Shown piece by piece: positions 63,470-64,000 of a stretch of DNA of 64,000 nucleotides. The stretch spans positions 2,666,001-2,730,000 of the forward strand of contig NZ_BSUM01000001.1 of the NCBI RefSeq assembly GCF_030161595.1, given 5' to 3'. The notes below the pieces were generated by a model, which had not been told where the DNA came from, made no database searches, and was given only the letters and a program-made list of their open reading frames with translations. Every line of letters starts with the position of its first letter. Position 1 is the first letter of the stretch. The position numbers and the translations under genes were made by a program. The DNA comes from Litorihabitans aurantiacus. Its GTDB lineage: Bacteria > Actinomycetota > Actinomycetes > Actinomycetales > Beutenbergiaceae.

Positions 63470-64000
63470 TCAGTACCCGAGGAAGACGTCGGTGCGCACC
63501 GTGCGCGCACCCCGCTCGTGCGCGGCAGCGGTCGCCGCGGCCACCGCGACCGGCGACCCGGACACGAGCACCTCGCGCCGATCGAGGTCGGGCACGGCGC
63601 GTGCGAGCACGGCCGCGGTCAGCGCCTCGCCGTCGACCACTTCCCACCCGGCGGGAAGCACGCCGCGCGGTGCTCCCGGGGGCACCACGAGCACGCGCCG
63701 GACACCGTCGGGCAGCGCCGCGCCCCCGGCCACCTCGACCACGTCCGCGGGGTCCTTGACCGCGTGGACGAGCACGACGTCGCGGGCTGGCAGCGTGCCG
63801 CGCGCGATCGCGTCGAGGTGGCTGAGGAACGGCGTGACGCCGATGCCGGCGCCGACGAGGGCGAGCGGGCGGTCGCCGTCGGGCAGGACGAAGTCGCCAC
63901 CCACGCTCGTGACCGTGAGGCCCTCCCCCGGCCGCATCGCGGCGAGCACCGCCTTGACAGGGCTGGGCTCGGCCCCGGCGACGGCGGCGGTGCGCGTGAC
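63470..64000 (-). CDS. FAD/NAD(P)-binding oxidoreductase, C-terminal part
   Basis: Runs off the right edge; 176 residues of the C-terminal end are visible. It has the FNR-family NAD(P)-binding start LALVGAGIGVTPFLSHLDAI with the GxGxxP motif, VVLVHAVKDPADVV, and a final conserved strand VLVSGSPVAVAAATAAAHERGA. It ends VRTDVFLGY, typical of ferredoxin-NADP+ reductase-like enzymes whose last aromatic residue stacks on FAD. N-terminal FAD domain and any ferredoxin fusion are not in the window. Confidence 0.85.
   Translation of the reverse strand, partial: VTRTAAVAGAEPSPVKAVLAAMRPGEGLTVTSVGGDFVLPDGDRPLALVGAGIGVTPFLSHLDAIARGTLPARDVVLVHAVKDPADVVEVAGGAALPDGVRRVLVVPPGAPRGVLPAGWEVVDGEALTAAVLARAVPDLDRREVLVSGSPVAVAAATAAAHERGARTVRTDVFLGY

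Overview
The window is very GC-rich chromosomal DNA with frequent GTG starts, translationally coupled gene pairs, and actinobacterial hallmarks: HspR with its HAIR operators, a short SRP RNA, a DasR-type GlcNAc regulon, FurA next to catalase, and sec-independent Tat genes. A high-GC actinomycete of the Micrococcales type (Cellulomonas/Georgenia-like) fits best; the genus cannot be fixed from sequence alone. No prophage, insertion sequence, CRISPR array or origin was seen. No stretch over 300 bases lacks a gene, apart from 16903-17399, which holds the SRP RNA, tRNA-Ser and hairpins.

Layout. 1-4.0 kb: end of a glycerophosphodiester phosphodiesterase gene, a broken serine hydrolase gene, then the lysC-asd operon (lysine/threonine/methionine branch). 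4.1-8.4 kb: tatA-tatC and a TSUP-family permease, divergent from an ABC ATPase/permease pair. 8.5-13.1 kb: dnaX-recR-DUF5063 and a small unknown gene. 13.2-17.2 kb: a YdeI-like protein, a NarL-type two-component system, a DUF4352 protein, SRP RNA and tRNA-Ser(GGA). 17.3-19.2 kb: an HTH-nucleotidyltransferase / HEPN / AAA-ATPase cassette. 19.3-22.3 kb: catalase with FurA, and an unknown gene. 22.3-26.5 kb: dnaK-grpE-dnaJ-hspR. 26.5-30.2 kb: a protein with four cold-shock domains, DUF2252, and an SDR. 30.3-35.4 kb: the GlcNAc regulon (GntR regulator, PTS EIIA, PTS EIICB, nagB, nagA). 35.4-42.1 kb: mostly housekeeping singles, including a siderophore-interacting protein, peptide deformylase and several small membrane or secreted proteins. 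42.2-47.1 kb: a second NarL-type two-component system divergent from an ABC exporter. 47.1-51.5 kb: NAD synthetase, two unknown coupled genes, a VapBC pair and a GNAT. 51.6-56.9 kb: an OmpR-type two-component system divergent from a secreted LolA-like protein and an ABC exporter. 57-64 kb: an M14 carboxypeptidase with SLH-like repeats, Ada-AlkA plus Ogt alkylation repair, an AI-2E family permease, and the end of an oxidoreductase gene.

The most striking global feature is that eight otherwise normal genes, including essential dnaX, are interrupted by ten frameshifts. Every one is repaired by adding a single base, usually one more G or C in a short homopolymer, and each repaired gene length becomes a multiple of three. 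This looks like systematic under-calling of G/C runs in the assembly rather than gene decay, and readers should treat the 'broken' genes here as probably intact.

The best candidates for less-described biology are the HTH-MNT/HEPN/ATPase cassette with its perfect operator palindrome, the four-domain cold-shock protein, a membrane protein carrying an EF-Tu domain-2-like barrel, a NagB lacking the usual catalytic glutamate, and a family of near-perfect palindromes placed between convergent genes.
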